From Noviherbaspirillum sp. (GTDB taxonomy: Bacteria > Pseudomonadota > Gammaproteobacteria > Burkholderiales > Burkholderiaceae): DNA of 5,679 nt. Positions 1 to 5,679 of the stretch are shown here, piece after piece. The notes under the pieces are model-generated. The model did not search any database, was not told the DNA's origin, and was given only the letters and a program-made list of their open reading frames with translations. The number at the start of each line of letters is the position of its first letter. Position 1 is the first letter of the stretch. The stretch is from positions 1 to 5,679 of the forward strand of contig JAQGLQ010000443.1 in assembly GCA_028292785.1 (NCBI GenBank). Direction: 5' to 3'. The translations under genes were made by a program, and so were the position numbers.

Positions 1-3000
1 TTCGTACAGGAAATGGGTGCGCACGTTATTGACCATCTTGGCGATGCGCTCGCCGCGGTGGTTGTATCGGTAATTGGCGAGCACGCGGTTTGCCTGCCGC
101 ACCTCGAGCAGTTTTCCGAAGGCATCCCATCGATATTTGCGCTCGCCGAACCGATGGGGCTGGCCGCCGGCGTCGTAGCGGGTCTGCGTTGGTGGAGCGC
201 TTGCCGACGTTCCCAGCAGACGGCTGTTCGACGCGCCATATGCGGACGACTCCGTGCCCGCCGTGATATCGGCCTGGTCGGTGACAGCTTCCTGCGACAA
301 CACGCGATTGCCTGCGCCGTCATAGAAGTAGCGAGCATAGCGGGCAAGCCCGGTCGCGGCTGCGTTCAGTTGTCCGGCCGGTGTCGTCGCTGCCACGATC
401 AGCCGGTCCTGCGGGTCGTAGGCATAGTCATCGACGCTATCCTTGTTATGCGCATGCAGGAGATTGCCCTCCGCATCCCACAGATAGCGATGATCGAGCA
501 ACGCCCGCGTTTCCGTCGGCAGGTCCAATGCCCTCGGTCGCGCGGCATTCGCTGGCGCATCGGGCGATGCGGCATGCGCGGTGGAGATGCCGAACAACAT
601 GTCGAGCGCGGCGCTGCGTTGTTCGTTTTCTGTACGGCCATCGGGATGGCGATACATGATTCTTGCGAGTGCGCCTTCACGGCTGCGCTGGAAGTGCGCC
701 TCGATGCCGTTCCCGTATGTGAAATTTTTCAATCCCACGGTGTCGCGCCGCAGGTCCCTGACGATGGTCTGCGTCGGCCGCAGCCAGCGCAGCCATGGTG
801 TCCGAAGCACGCTGCGCTCGATGGCTGTGACCTGGTTTTGCCCGTTGCGCCGGTAATGCATGACACTGCCGTCGGGCAGGCTGGCCGAAGCCAGTTGCCC
901 CATTTCGTCATAGCGATAATGCGTGAAACTCGTTCCCCGGGAATCGCCTGCGAGCCTGAACGTGACCATCCTTGTGACCAGCCGTCCTTTGTCGTCGTAG
1001 CGATAGTGTTCCGCCTGATCGGGATGCTCGATTGCCGCGAGGCGGCTGCCTTCGTACCTCCAGCTGGTGGCGGTTGTTTTCCGCGGCGTGTCCGCCGCTT
1101 GCGCTTCAATGACGGTTTGCTTGACGATGCGGCCGGCGGCGTCGTATTGGTAGCGGACCTGGTTGCCGTTCGCATCCGTGCCGACCACGAGGCGATCCGC
1201 CGCATCGTATTCTTTCCTGAGCGTGCCGCTGTCTGCGCTCGACACCGCGAGCATTCGGCCGAAATCGTCCCGAACGTATCGGGTGACTGCGCCGTTGGGA
1301 GCGATGACGGCTTCGGTACGCCCGAATGGGTCATATTCGATGCGCGTCGTCGTATTGTGCAGATGCGCATGCAATGTATTGGCGGCTTCCGTTACCCGTT
1401 CAACACCGCCCGTCGCATCATAGCGATAACGCGTCTCGCGTCCGAGGGCATCAACCATTGCCTCCGGCAGGCCATCGCGGCCCCAGCGAATGCGGCGCGT
1501 CGCGCCATGCATGTCGGTGACGGCGATCAGCCGGTCGGCTCCGTCATATTCGAGCCGCTGCGCCTGGCTGATGCCGGCCGACTGCGTGGTGAGTTCAAGC
1601 AGCTTGCCTTCGCTGTCGAACCGGTGGCGTCGCAGAATACCGAGATGAGATGCGGCCCACATGCTGCGCCCTGCCTCATCGAAGCCGGAGCGCGCAAGCG
1701 CTTTGTAAACGCCGGCGACCACATGACCGGCTTCGACCGTATTGCCGAATGCGTCGTACCCAACCCGCTGCGTTATGCCGTCAGTCGTCACTGCGGTGAG
1801 CCGGTTCCGGGCGCTGTAGGTAAAGATCGACTTGCGGCCGTCCGCATTGACGGCTTCGATGATACGGCCGGCCTGGTCATATGCCGCCATGCTTTTGAAG
1901 CCGCCCGGCGCGGTGATGGCCGTCACTGCATTGCCCTTGCCGTCCCAATCGATATGCGTGCTATCGGAATCGGCGGGACTATCGGCCGGCCCGTTGGGCA
2001 GCGGTCCATCGACGCGTACCAGCAGGCTGCGGCCGTTGATGCTGGCGTAGGCAAGCGTCGTGACGCGCTCGATCGGCGTGGGCGCTCCTGCGCCATCGAT
2101 GGCCGGTGCCCAGCCGCTTTCCATGATGCGGGTGGGTTGGCCGACGTCGTTATACGTGATGCGGGTCTGATGTTGCCTGCCCGCGACCACGCTCGGGCGG
2201 GCAAGCAAAGCCGGCTGCAGCTGGTTGCCCTGATACTGATAGCGCACCAGCCATCGCGCCTTGCCCGGCTTGCCGTTTCGGTAGCCGGTACCGGTGACCT
2301 GGACGATCCGTCCGAAGTGATCGAGTTCGCGCTGCATGCCCCCAACGGGTTTTCCCTCCGCGTCCAGCTTGATGGTTTCGATCAGCCGCCCCAGCCGGTC
2401 ATAGCGGTATCGCACATTCGGTTCGCCGCAGCTGGAACAACCGGCCCCCGCCACTTCCAGCAGGCGCAGGCCGCCGCCGATCATCGCATACCGGTATACG
2501 GTCGTCCGGCCAAGGCTGTTGGTGATCGTGGTCTGGCCCGGCTCGCTGAAATCCAGGGTCACCTGCTCGATGCCGGTGCCTTCGACCAACCTGGCCGGCT
2601 GCACGATATTGCCGTCCTTGTCCTTCTCATACTGCGCCGGCGCGCCTTTGACCGAGAGGATCGCCAAGCCGTTGGCATGGTAGGCGTAGGTGCTGACGCG
2701 CCGGCTGATCGACTGGCCATCGTTGCCGGTGCCGGTCATGCTGATGCCGGTCAGCACGGTTGGGTGCCGTGGGTCTTCATAGTGATACGTGCGCGCCGTC
2801 GCGGCTTCCTGTCCGCTCGGATAACTGACCTTGACCAGATTGGCGATGACATGGACTTTGTCGAGGACGGCGGCGTGGGGCAGGACACTGCCATGTTCAT
2901 ACTTGTACTGCCCGACCGGGCTGTCGATGGCGACCACGCCGGTGAAGCGCTGGGCAGGCGCAGTCGTCTTTTCCGCATAGCGCAGGTGCAGGCTGCGTCC

Positions 3001-3693
3001 CTGCGGATCGGTGACTTTTTGCAGCCAGCCGCGCCGGTTGTATTGCAGCGTGACGTATTCGCCGGTAGGCGCGAGGATCTGGACGAGCTTGCCGTCGCTG
3101 TTGAAGTCGAGCCTGCGGCCATTGTTCCAGGTCCAGACATATTCATCGCCGCGCGCGGTCTTTCTGATTTCGACGGTACCGTCAGCCGGATCGGCGGTGG
3201 CGCACAGGCTGGGATTGAACGGATCGCGGCTGAAGATGATGCGACTGCCGTCGGCTTGCGCAATCTGCAGTGTGCGGCCGGAGACATGCAGCGAGGTTTC
3301 ATAACTGAGGCGCCAACCGCGTCCAAGGATGCCGTTGGGAGAGCCGGGGCCGCTGTGGAAGCTGTTGTAGTGCCGGACGATTTCCAGTCCGAATACCCCC
3401 GGCAGGGCCGGTAGATCGTCTTCGCGCTGGTATTTATTGCCGCTCATGACATTGATCGGGTTGGCCACACCCACGGGCACCACGGTGCCGCCGCTGCTGG
3501 CCATGCTTTCCGCGCCGCATGGGATGACGGGTCCGGCGCTGCTGCTGCATTGCTGAGCGCCGGTACCGCCCGAAACGGAGGATGGTGCCGACAGGAACGG
3601 CGGTAAGTAAACCTCCTGCGACCGGACTGGAGCAGCAACTATGCACCACACCAGGCACAGGACCAGCGCCAGCGGCTTCGCAACTACTGTCAT
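1..3693 (-). CDS. Secreted RHS/YD-repeat protein with DUF6531-like N-terminus (3' end outside window)
   Basis: RHS proteins fold into a large beta-cocoon shell that usually encloses a variable C-terminal toxin or effector. The frame is open from the ATG at 3693 to position 1 (1231 codons, no stop), so the C-terminus is missing. Residues 1-25 look like a Sec signal peptide: Lys6, a hydrophobic stretch at about 7-21, and a possible cut after VRS25. Residues 79-131 (PINVMSGNKY... to GRGWRLSYE) match the DUF6531 style that opens many RHS proteins. YD repeats follow to the window end; at least thirteen motifs such as YDRLGR, YDQAGR, YDAFGN, YDPFGR, YDAAGR and YDGAGN are readable. A C-x-x-C pair (CSSC, 419-422) sits just before YRYDRLGRL. 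The last residues (RGERIAKM... THFLYE) resemble the entry to the conserved RHS core. There is no PAAR domain, so Sec export is more likely than type VI loading. The 3693 start is supported by GGAGGGAA seven bases upstream; an in-frame ATG at 3723 lacks a good ribosome site. Family assignment is secure; toxin activity and target are unknown. Confidence 0.95.
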   Translation of the reverse strand, partial: MTVVAKPLALVLCLVWCIVAAPVRSQEVYLPPFLSAPSSVSGGTGAQQCSSSAGPVIPCGAESMASSGGTVVPVGVANPINVMSGNKYQREDDLPALPGVFGLEIVRHYNSFHSGPGSPNGILGRGWRLSYETSLHVSGRTLQIAQADGSRIIFSRDPFNPSLCATADPADGTVEIRKTARGDEYVWTWNNGRRLDFNSDGKLVQILAPTGEYVTLQYNRRGWLQKVTDPQGRSLHLRYAEKTTAPAQRFTGVVAIDSPVGQYKYEHGSVLPHAAVLDKVHVIANLVKVSYPSGQEAATARTYHYEDPRHPTVLTGISMTGTGNDGQSISRRVSTYAYHANGLAILSVKGAPAQYEKDKDGNIVQPARLVEGTGIEQVTLDFSEPGQTTITNSLGRTTVYRYAMIGGGLRLLEVAGAGCSSCGEPNVRYRYDRLGRLIETIKLDAEGKPVGGMQRELDHFGRIVQVTGTGYRNGKPGKARWLVRYQYQGNQLQPALLARPSVVAGRQHQTRITYNDVGQPTRIMESGWAPAIDGAGAPTPIERVTTLAYASINGRSLLVRVDGPLPNGPADSPADSDSTHIDWDGKGNAVTAITAPGGFKSMAAYDQAGRIIEAVNADGRKSIFTYSARNRLTAVTTDGITQRVGYDAFGNTVEAGHVVAGVYKALARSGFDEAGRSMWAASHLGILRRHRFDSEGKLLELTTQSAGISQAQRLEYDGADRLIAVTDMHGATRRIRWGRDGLPEAMVDALGRETRYRYDATGGVERVTEAANTLHAHLHNTTTRIEYDPFGRTEAVIAPNGAVTRYVRDDFGRMLAVSSADSGTLRKEYDAADRLVVGTDANGNQVRYQYDAAGRIVKQTVIEAQAADTPRKTTATSWRYEGSRLAAIEHPDQAEHYRYDDKGRLVTRMVTFRLAGDSRGTSFTHYRYDEMGQLASASLPDGSVMHYRRNGQNQVTAIERSVLRTPWLRWLRPTQTIVRDLRRDTVGLKNFTYGNGIEAHFQRSREGALARIMYRHPDGRTENEQRSAALDMLFGISTAHAASPDAPANAARPRALDLPTETRALLDHRYLWDAEGNLLHAHNKDSVDDYAYDPQDRLIVAATTPAGQLNAAATGLARYARYFYDGAGNRVLSQEAVTDQADITAGTESSAYGASNSRLLGTSASAPPTQTRYDAGGQPHRFGERKYRWDAFGKLLEVRQANRVLANYRYNHRGERIAKMVNNVRTHFLYE

Positions 3694-3700
3694 CGATTGC

Positions 3701-3708
3701 TTCCCTCC
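3701..3708 (-). promoter_or_regulatory. Shine-Dalgarno sequence of the RHS gene
   Basis: The minus strand reads GGAGGGAA followed by seven bases and ATG at 3693. This is a near-ideal ribosome binding site. It decides the start in favour of 3693 over the in-frame ATG at 3723, and the chosen start places the signal peptide at the very N-terminus. The two plus-strand genes have no comparable site, which suggests the RHS mRNA is well translated when made. Confidence 0.8.
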
Positions 3709-3718
3709 ATTGGCGTAG

Positions 3719-3730
3719 CGCATGCCATGC
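3719..3730 (-). repeat. Copy 1 of 12-bp word GCATGGCATGCG, in RHS leader
   Basis: The minus strand reads GCATGGCATGCG, 25 bases upstream of the RHS start codon. Exact copies occur on the plus strand at 4323-4334 and 5303-5314. This copy and the 4321 copy also share a nearby GACCG (at 3732-3736 and 4334-4338). It lies downstream of the predicted RHS transcription start, so it would be part of the leader RNA or an operator in the transcribed region. Its function is unknown. Confidence 0.6.
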
Positions 3731-3741
3731 CGACCGCATGG
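3725..3741 (-). other. Small inverted repeat in the RHS leader
   Basis: CCATGC at 3725-3730 and GCATGG at 3736-3741 are perfect complements around a five-base loop (CGACC). This gives a six-base-pair hairpin in the predicted RHS 5' leader, about 17 bases upstream of the ribosome binding site. No U-run follows it, so it is not a terminator. It overlaps the first copy of the 12-bp palindromic word. A role in translation or as a protein site is only a possibility. Confidence 0.4.
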
Positions 3742-3789
3742 ATGACTATTTGAATGACAACCAAAGGGAAGCGAGTTTAGATCAAAAAC

Positions 3790-3817
3790 ATTATATTTTT
3801 GACAACTTTATTTTCAA
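3790..3817 (-). promoter_or_regulatory. Predicted sigma-70 promoter of the RHS gene
   Basis: On the minus strand TTGAAA (3812-3817) is followed by a 16-base spacer and a perfect TATAAT (3790-3795). The first differs from the sigma-70 -35 consensus at one position. Transcription would start near 3783, giving a leader of about 90 bases before the ATG at 3693. The element lies in the most AT-rich part of the window. This is the best promoter match seen here, though transcription itself is inferred. Confidence 0.6.
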
Positions 3818-3827
3818 CTAATCTATG
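3799..3827 (+). promoter_or_regulatory. Possible sigma-70 promoter of the DUF2721 gene
   Basis: TTGACA (3799-3804) is a perfect -35 box. With a 17-base spacer the -10 position reads TCTATG (3822-3827), only three of six matches to TATAAT. Transcription would start near 3834, downstream of the ATG at 3830 but 59 bases upstream of the ATG at 3893. This supports the shorter form of the DUF2721 protein. The element overlaps the leftward RHS promoter almost completely, so RNA polymerase could occupy only one at a time. Confidence 0.35.
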
Positions 3828-3892
3828 GGATGCACCTCGGCAAGCGACGCATATCTGCGAAAATCGCGATCCTTGCCAACTTCACACCCACC

Positions 3893-4288
3893 ATGAACCT
3901 GACTACGCCTGCACTGTTGTTTCCCGCGATTTCGTTGCTGCTGCTCGCCTATACCAACCGCTTTCTCGTTCTGGCTCAACTGATCCGGCAATTGCGCAGC
4001 CAGGAGAATCTGACGGATGTCGTGATTCGTCAGATCGCCAACCTGCGCTCCCGCATCACGATGATGCGGCGCATGCAGGCCTTGGGCGTCACGAGCTTTA
4101 TTCTTTGCGCCTTGTCGATGTTCCTGGTATTCATCGATCTGCTGTTGATTGCACAATATGTTTTCGGCATCAGCCTTTTCCTGCTGGTCCTGTCGCTGCT
4201 GTTTTCCCTCGTTGAGATCCTGGTGAGCACCAAGGCGATCGAGATCGAACTCGAAGGCATCGAGAAAAGCATGCATCGACCGGATTGA
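3893..4288 (+). CDS. DUF2721 family membrane protein
   Basis: This encodes 131 residues that resemble the DUF2721 family (PF11026), small bacterial integral membrane proteins of unknown function. The N-terminus (MNLTTPALLFPAISLLLLAY) forms the first membrane segment. A basic soluble stretch of about 35 residues follows (IRQLRSQENL to ITMMRRMQ). Two further hydrophobic segments come next (about ALGVTSFILCALSMFLVFID and YVFGISLFLLVLSLLFSLVE), and the tail LVSTKAIEIELEGIE is typical of the family. The frame stays open upstream to an ATG at 3830, which would add 21 basic residues. The start at 3893 is preferred because the family normally begins next to the LTTPALLFPAIS motif and the likely promoter fires downstream of 3830. 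Neither start has a clear ribosome site. It is divergent from the RHS gene and 93 bases upstream of the gspA-like gene in the same direction, so cotranscription with the latter is possible. Confidence 0.85.
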   Translation: MNLTTPALLFPAISLLLLAYTNRFLVLAQLIRQLRSQENLTDVVIRQIANLRSRITMMRRMQALGVTSFILCALSMFLVFIDLLLIAQYVFGISLFLLVLSLLFSLVEILVSTKAIEIELEGIEKSMHRPD

Positions 4289-4321
4289 GCGATCGCGATT
4301 CGGTTTCCCGGTTTGTCTGCG

Positions 4322-4334
4322 CGCATGGCATGCG
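4322..4334 (+). repeat. 13-bp palindrome CGCATGGCATGCG upstream of gspA-like gene (copy 2)
   Basis: CGCATG and CATGCG form a perfect inverted repeat around a single G. It is centred 54 bases before the ATG at 4382 and is repeated exactly at 5302-5314. Twelve of its bases recur inverted in the RHS leader. Its size and position would suit an operator for a small dimeric regulator. A weak -10-like TATGTT (4345-4350) follows with no good -35, which would suit activator dependence, but this is speculative. The rest of the 4289-4381 gap shows no terminator hairpin. Confidence 0.5.
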
Positions 4335-4381
4335 ACCGGACATTTATGTTAGTGTTTCCCGCTGATCATTGGCGCACCAAC

Positions 4382-5679
4382 ATGTACAACCACTTTTTCC
4401 GCCTCAAGCAGGCGCCTTTTTCGATCGCACCCGATCCGCGATATTTGTTCCTGACTTCCGGCCATCGCGAAGCCCTGGCGCATCTGCTGTACGGGATCAA
4501 CAGCGGCGGCGGCCTTGTGCTGTTGACCGGCGAGATCGGCGCGGGGAAAACCACGGTGTGCCGCTATTTCCTCGAGCAGGTCCCGCCCAAGTGCAACGTC
4601 GCCTATATTTTCAATCCGAAGCAGACTGTCCCCGAATTGCTGCAATCGATATGCGATGAATTCCGGATTCCGGTCACCCAGCATGCCCGCACCGGCCCCA
4701 CGACCAAGGATCATGTCGACGCTCTCACGCGCTACCTTCTGGTGACGCATGCGGATGGGCAGAACAATGTGCTCATCATCGACGAGGCGCAGAACCTCTC
4801 GCCGGACGTGCTCGAACAGTTGCGACTGTTGACCAACCTGGAAACGAACGAGCGCAAGCTGCTGCAGATCGTCCTCATCGGTCAGCCCGAGCTGCGCGCG
4901 ATGCTCGATCGGCCGGAATTGCAGCAACTCGCGCAGCGGGTGATCGCGCGCTTCCATCTGAAAGCGCTCACCGAGCAGGAGACCGCCAGCTATATCAGGC
5001 ACCGTCTTGCCGTCGCCGGCCTCGGCACCACGGAGCCCTTCGGACCGCAGGTCATCAAGCAGATCCATCAGCTCACGCGCGGCGTGCCGCGGCGGATCAA
5101 TGTATTGTGCGACCGCGCCCTGCTTGGCGCATTCGCGGAAGACAAGCGCGTGGTTAATCATGCGATCGTCGGCAAGGCCGCGAGCGAAGTGTTCGGCCAC
5201 GCCGTTGCGACGTTCGTGCCGGACAAGGAACGCCGCCCGCGCACGCTGCGGGTGGCAGCGATGACCGCCTTTATCGCAGCCGCCACGCTCGTCTGGACTG
5301 TCGCATGGCATGCGGACAGCAGATTTTTCAGGAGCACCTTCGCGCGGACGCAGCCGGACTCGACGCCATCGAGCGTGGCCCAGATCCAGACTGCGCCGGC
5401 GCCCGTGACGCACAGCGCCGGTGAAGCACGCGGCCCCGCTCCCGCCGCGCCCATCCTGTCCGAAACCGACGGATCGCTGGTCAACGGCTATGCCAGCATC
5501 GACGAGGCCTATCAGCAGCTGGGTACGCTATGGGGCGCCGCATTGCCCGAAACCGATCCGTGCGAGGCCGCCCGGTCCCATCAGTTGCATTGTTATGCGA
5601 GCAGCCGCGGCTTCGCCGAACTCCGGATGCTGGATCGTCCGGCGATCCTGCGCATGCGCGACAATGCGAACCGCACCTA
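4382..5679 (+). CDS. gspA: GspA/ExeA-like AAA+ ATPase, general secretion pathway protein A (3' end outside window)
   Basis: In the GspA/ExeA family, the ATPase is an inner-membrane protein that, with GspB/ExeB, helps assemble the type II secretin through peptidoglycan. The first 432 codons are present. The start MYNHFFRLKQAPFSIAPDP is the family hallmark. Walker A is GEIGAGKT (50-57), Walker B VLIIDE (130-135) followed by AQNLS, a sensor-1-like strand IVLIGQPEL lies at 163-171, basic QRVIARF at 185-191 may hold the arginine finger, and GVPRRIN (234-240) fits sensor 2. A single membrane segment spans about 291-309, then a Pro/Ala-rich linker to about 360. The last part (LWGAALPETDPC to RPAIL, 383-423) resembles the C39-peptidase-like periplasmic domain of GspA proteins; a peptidoglycan-binding domain would be expected beyond the window. 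PEP-CTERM/XrtA-locus ATPases share the N-terminus, but the membrane segment and periplasmic part favour GspA. An in-frame ATG at 4346 would add 12 non-conserved residues; neither start has a clear ribosome site. Confidence 0.9.
   Translation, partial: MYNHFFRLKQAPFSIAPDPRYLFLTSGHREALAHLLYGINSGGGLVLLTGEIGAGKTTVCRYFLEQVPPKCNVAYIFNPKQTVPELLQSICDEFRIPVTQHARTGPTTKDHVDALTRYLLVTHADGQNNVLIIDEAQNLSPDVLEQLRLLTNLETNERKLLQIVLIGQPELRAMLDRPELQQLAQRVIARFHLKALTEQETASYIRHRLAVAGLGTTEPFGPQVIKQIHQLTRGVPRRINVLCDRALLGAFAEDKRVVNHAIVGKAASEVFGHAVATFVPDKERRPRTLRVAAMTAFIAAATLVWTVAWHADSRFFRSTFARTQPDSTPSSVAQIQTAPAPVTHSAGEARGPAPAAPILSETDGSLVNGYASIDEAYQQLGTLWGAALPETDPCEAARSHQLHCYASSRGFAELRMLDRPAILRMRDNANRT
5302..5314 (+). 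repeat. 13-bp palindrome inside the gspA-like gene (copy 3)
   Basis: This is an exact copy of the 13-bp palindrome at 4322-4334. Here it lies inside the coding sequence, covering the VAWHA residues at the end of the membrane segment. Being coding, it may be constrained by the protein, so its match to the intergenic copies could be partly coincidental. The following bases GGAC differ from the ACC after the second copy. Confidence 0.5.

Noticed and set aside
541..600. A possible break or insertion in the RHS gene where the repeat pattern gives way to an Ala/Pro-rich stretch
   Set aside because: The frame continues and YD-like motifs resume at once (HRYLWDAEGN), so this reads as a loop between repeats rather than a pseudogene scar or inserted element.
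2751..3326. Several minus-strand open frames of 60-210 codons inside the RHS gene (for example 729-1370, 1923-2345, 2751-3326)
   Set aside because: They are out of frame with the continuous RHS reading frame, which has no frameshift across 1231 codons. Their Arg/Ser/Pro-rich translations show no motif.
13..3414. A 1133-codon open frame on the plus strand opposite the RHS gene
   Set aside because: Its codons align exactly with those of the RHS gene on the other strand, where stops would need rare TTA, CTA or TCA codons in the RHS reading. It ends exactly at a CTA leucine codon of the RHS gene. The translation shows no domain, signal or ribosome site, while the minus strand has a signal peptide, YD repeats and a Shine-Dalgarno site.
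3818..4276. A 152-codon open frame on the minus strand
   Set aside because: It is the antisense shadow of the DUF2721 gene. Its Gln/Asp-rich product is the expected complement of hydrophobic membrane codons.
4289..4381. A possible terminator after the DUF2721 gene
   Set aside because: The only inverted repeat, at 4322-4334, has a one-base centre that cannot form a normal loop, and no T-run follows it.
4349..5413. A 354-codon open frame on the minus strand
   Set aside because: It lies wholly opposite the GspA-like ATPase, whose Walker A and B motifs and family N-terminus make the plus strand the coding one. The translation is Arg-rich, with no recognisable domain.

Overview
The window looks like a chromosomal segment of a GC-rich proteobacterium. 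The GspA/ExeA-type ATPase, the DUF2721 protein and the style of the RHS protein best fit a betaproteobacterium of the Burkholderiales, perhaps Oxalobacteraceae. That placement is inference from protein style; no marker gene is present.

Layout: (1) Positions 1-3693, minus strand: one very large RHS/YD-repeat gene with a Sec signal peptide and a DUF6531-like N-terminal domain. Its 3' end lies beyond position 1, so 1231 codons are visible and the end of the RHS core and any C-terminal toxin tip are missing. (2) Positions 3694-3892: an intergenic region with an AT-rich pocket. It holds a strong promoter-like sequence firing left into the RHS gene, a weaker overlapping one firing right, the RHS leader and a good Shine-Dalgarno sequence. 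(3) Positions 3893-4288, plus strand: a small DUF2721 membrane protein of unknown function. (4) Positions 4289-4381: a short gap with a 13-bp palindrome and no recognisable terminator. (5) Positions 4382-5679, plus strand: a GspA/ExeA-like AAA+ ATPase with one transmembrane segment and the beginning of its periplasmic part, cut off by the window end (432 complete codons).

How they relate: the RHS gene is transcribed divergently from the other two, and the promoter candidates overlap. The RHS protein should be exported by Sec and act outside the inner membrane. The GspA-like protein should energise assembly of a secretion apparatus in the cell wall, as ExeA does with ExeB in type II secretion. 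A direct functional link between the two is not shown by the sequence. No RNA gene, CRISPR array, insertion sequence or att site was seen. The most unusual signal is a 12-bp palindromic word present three times, twice in the short stretches just upstream of the RHS and gspA-like genes.
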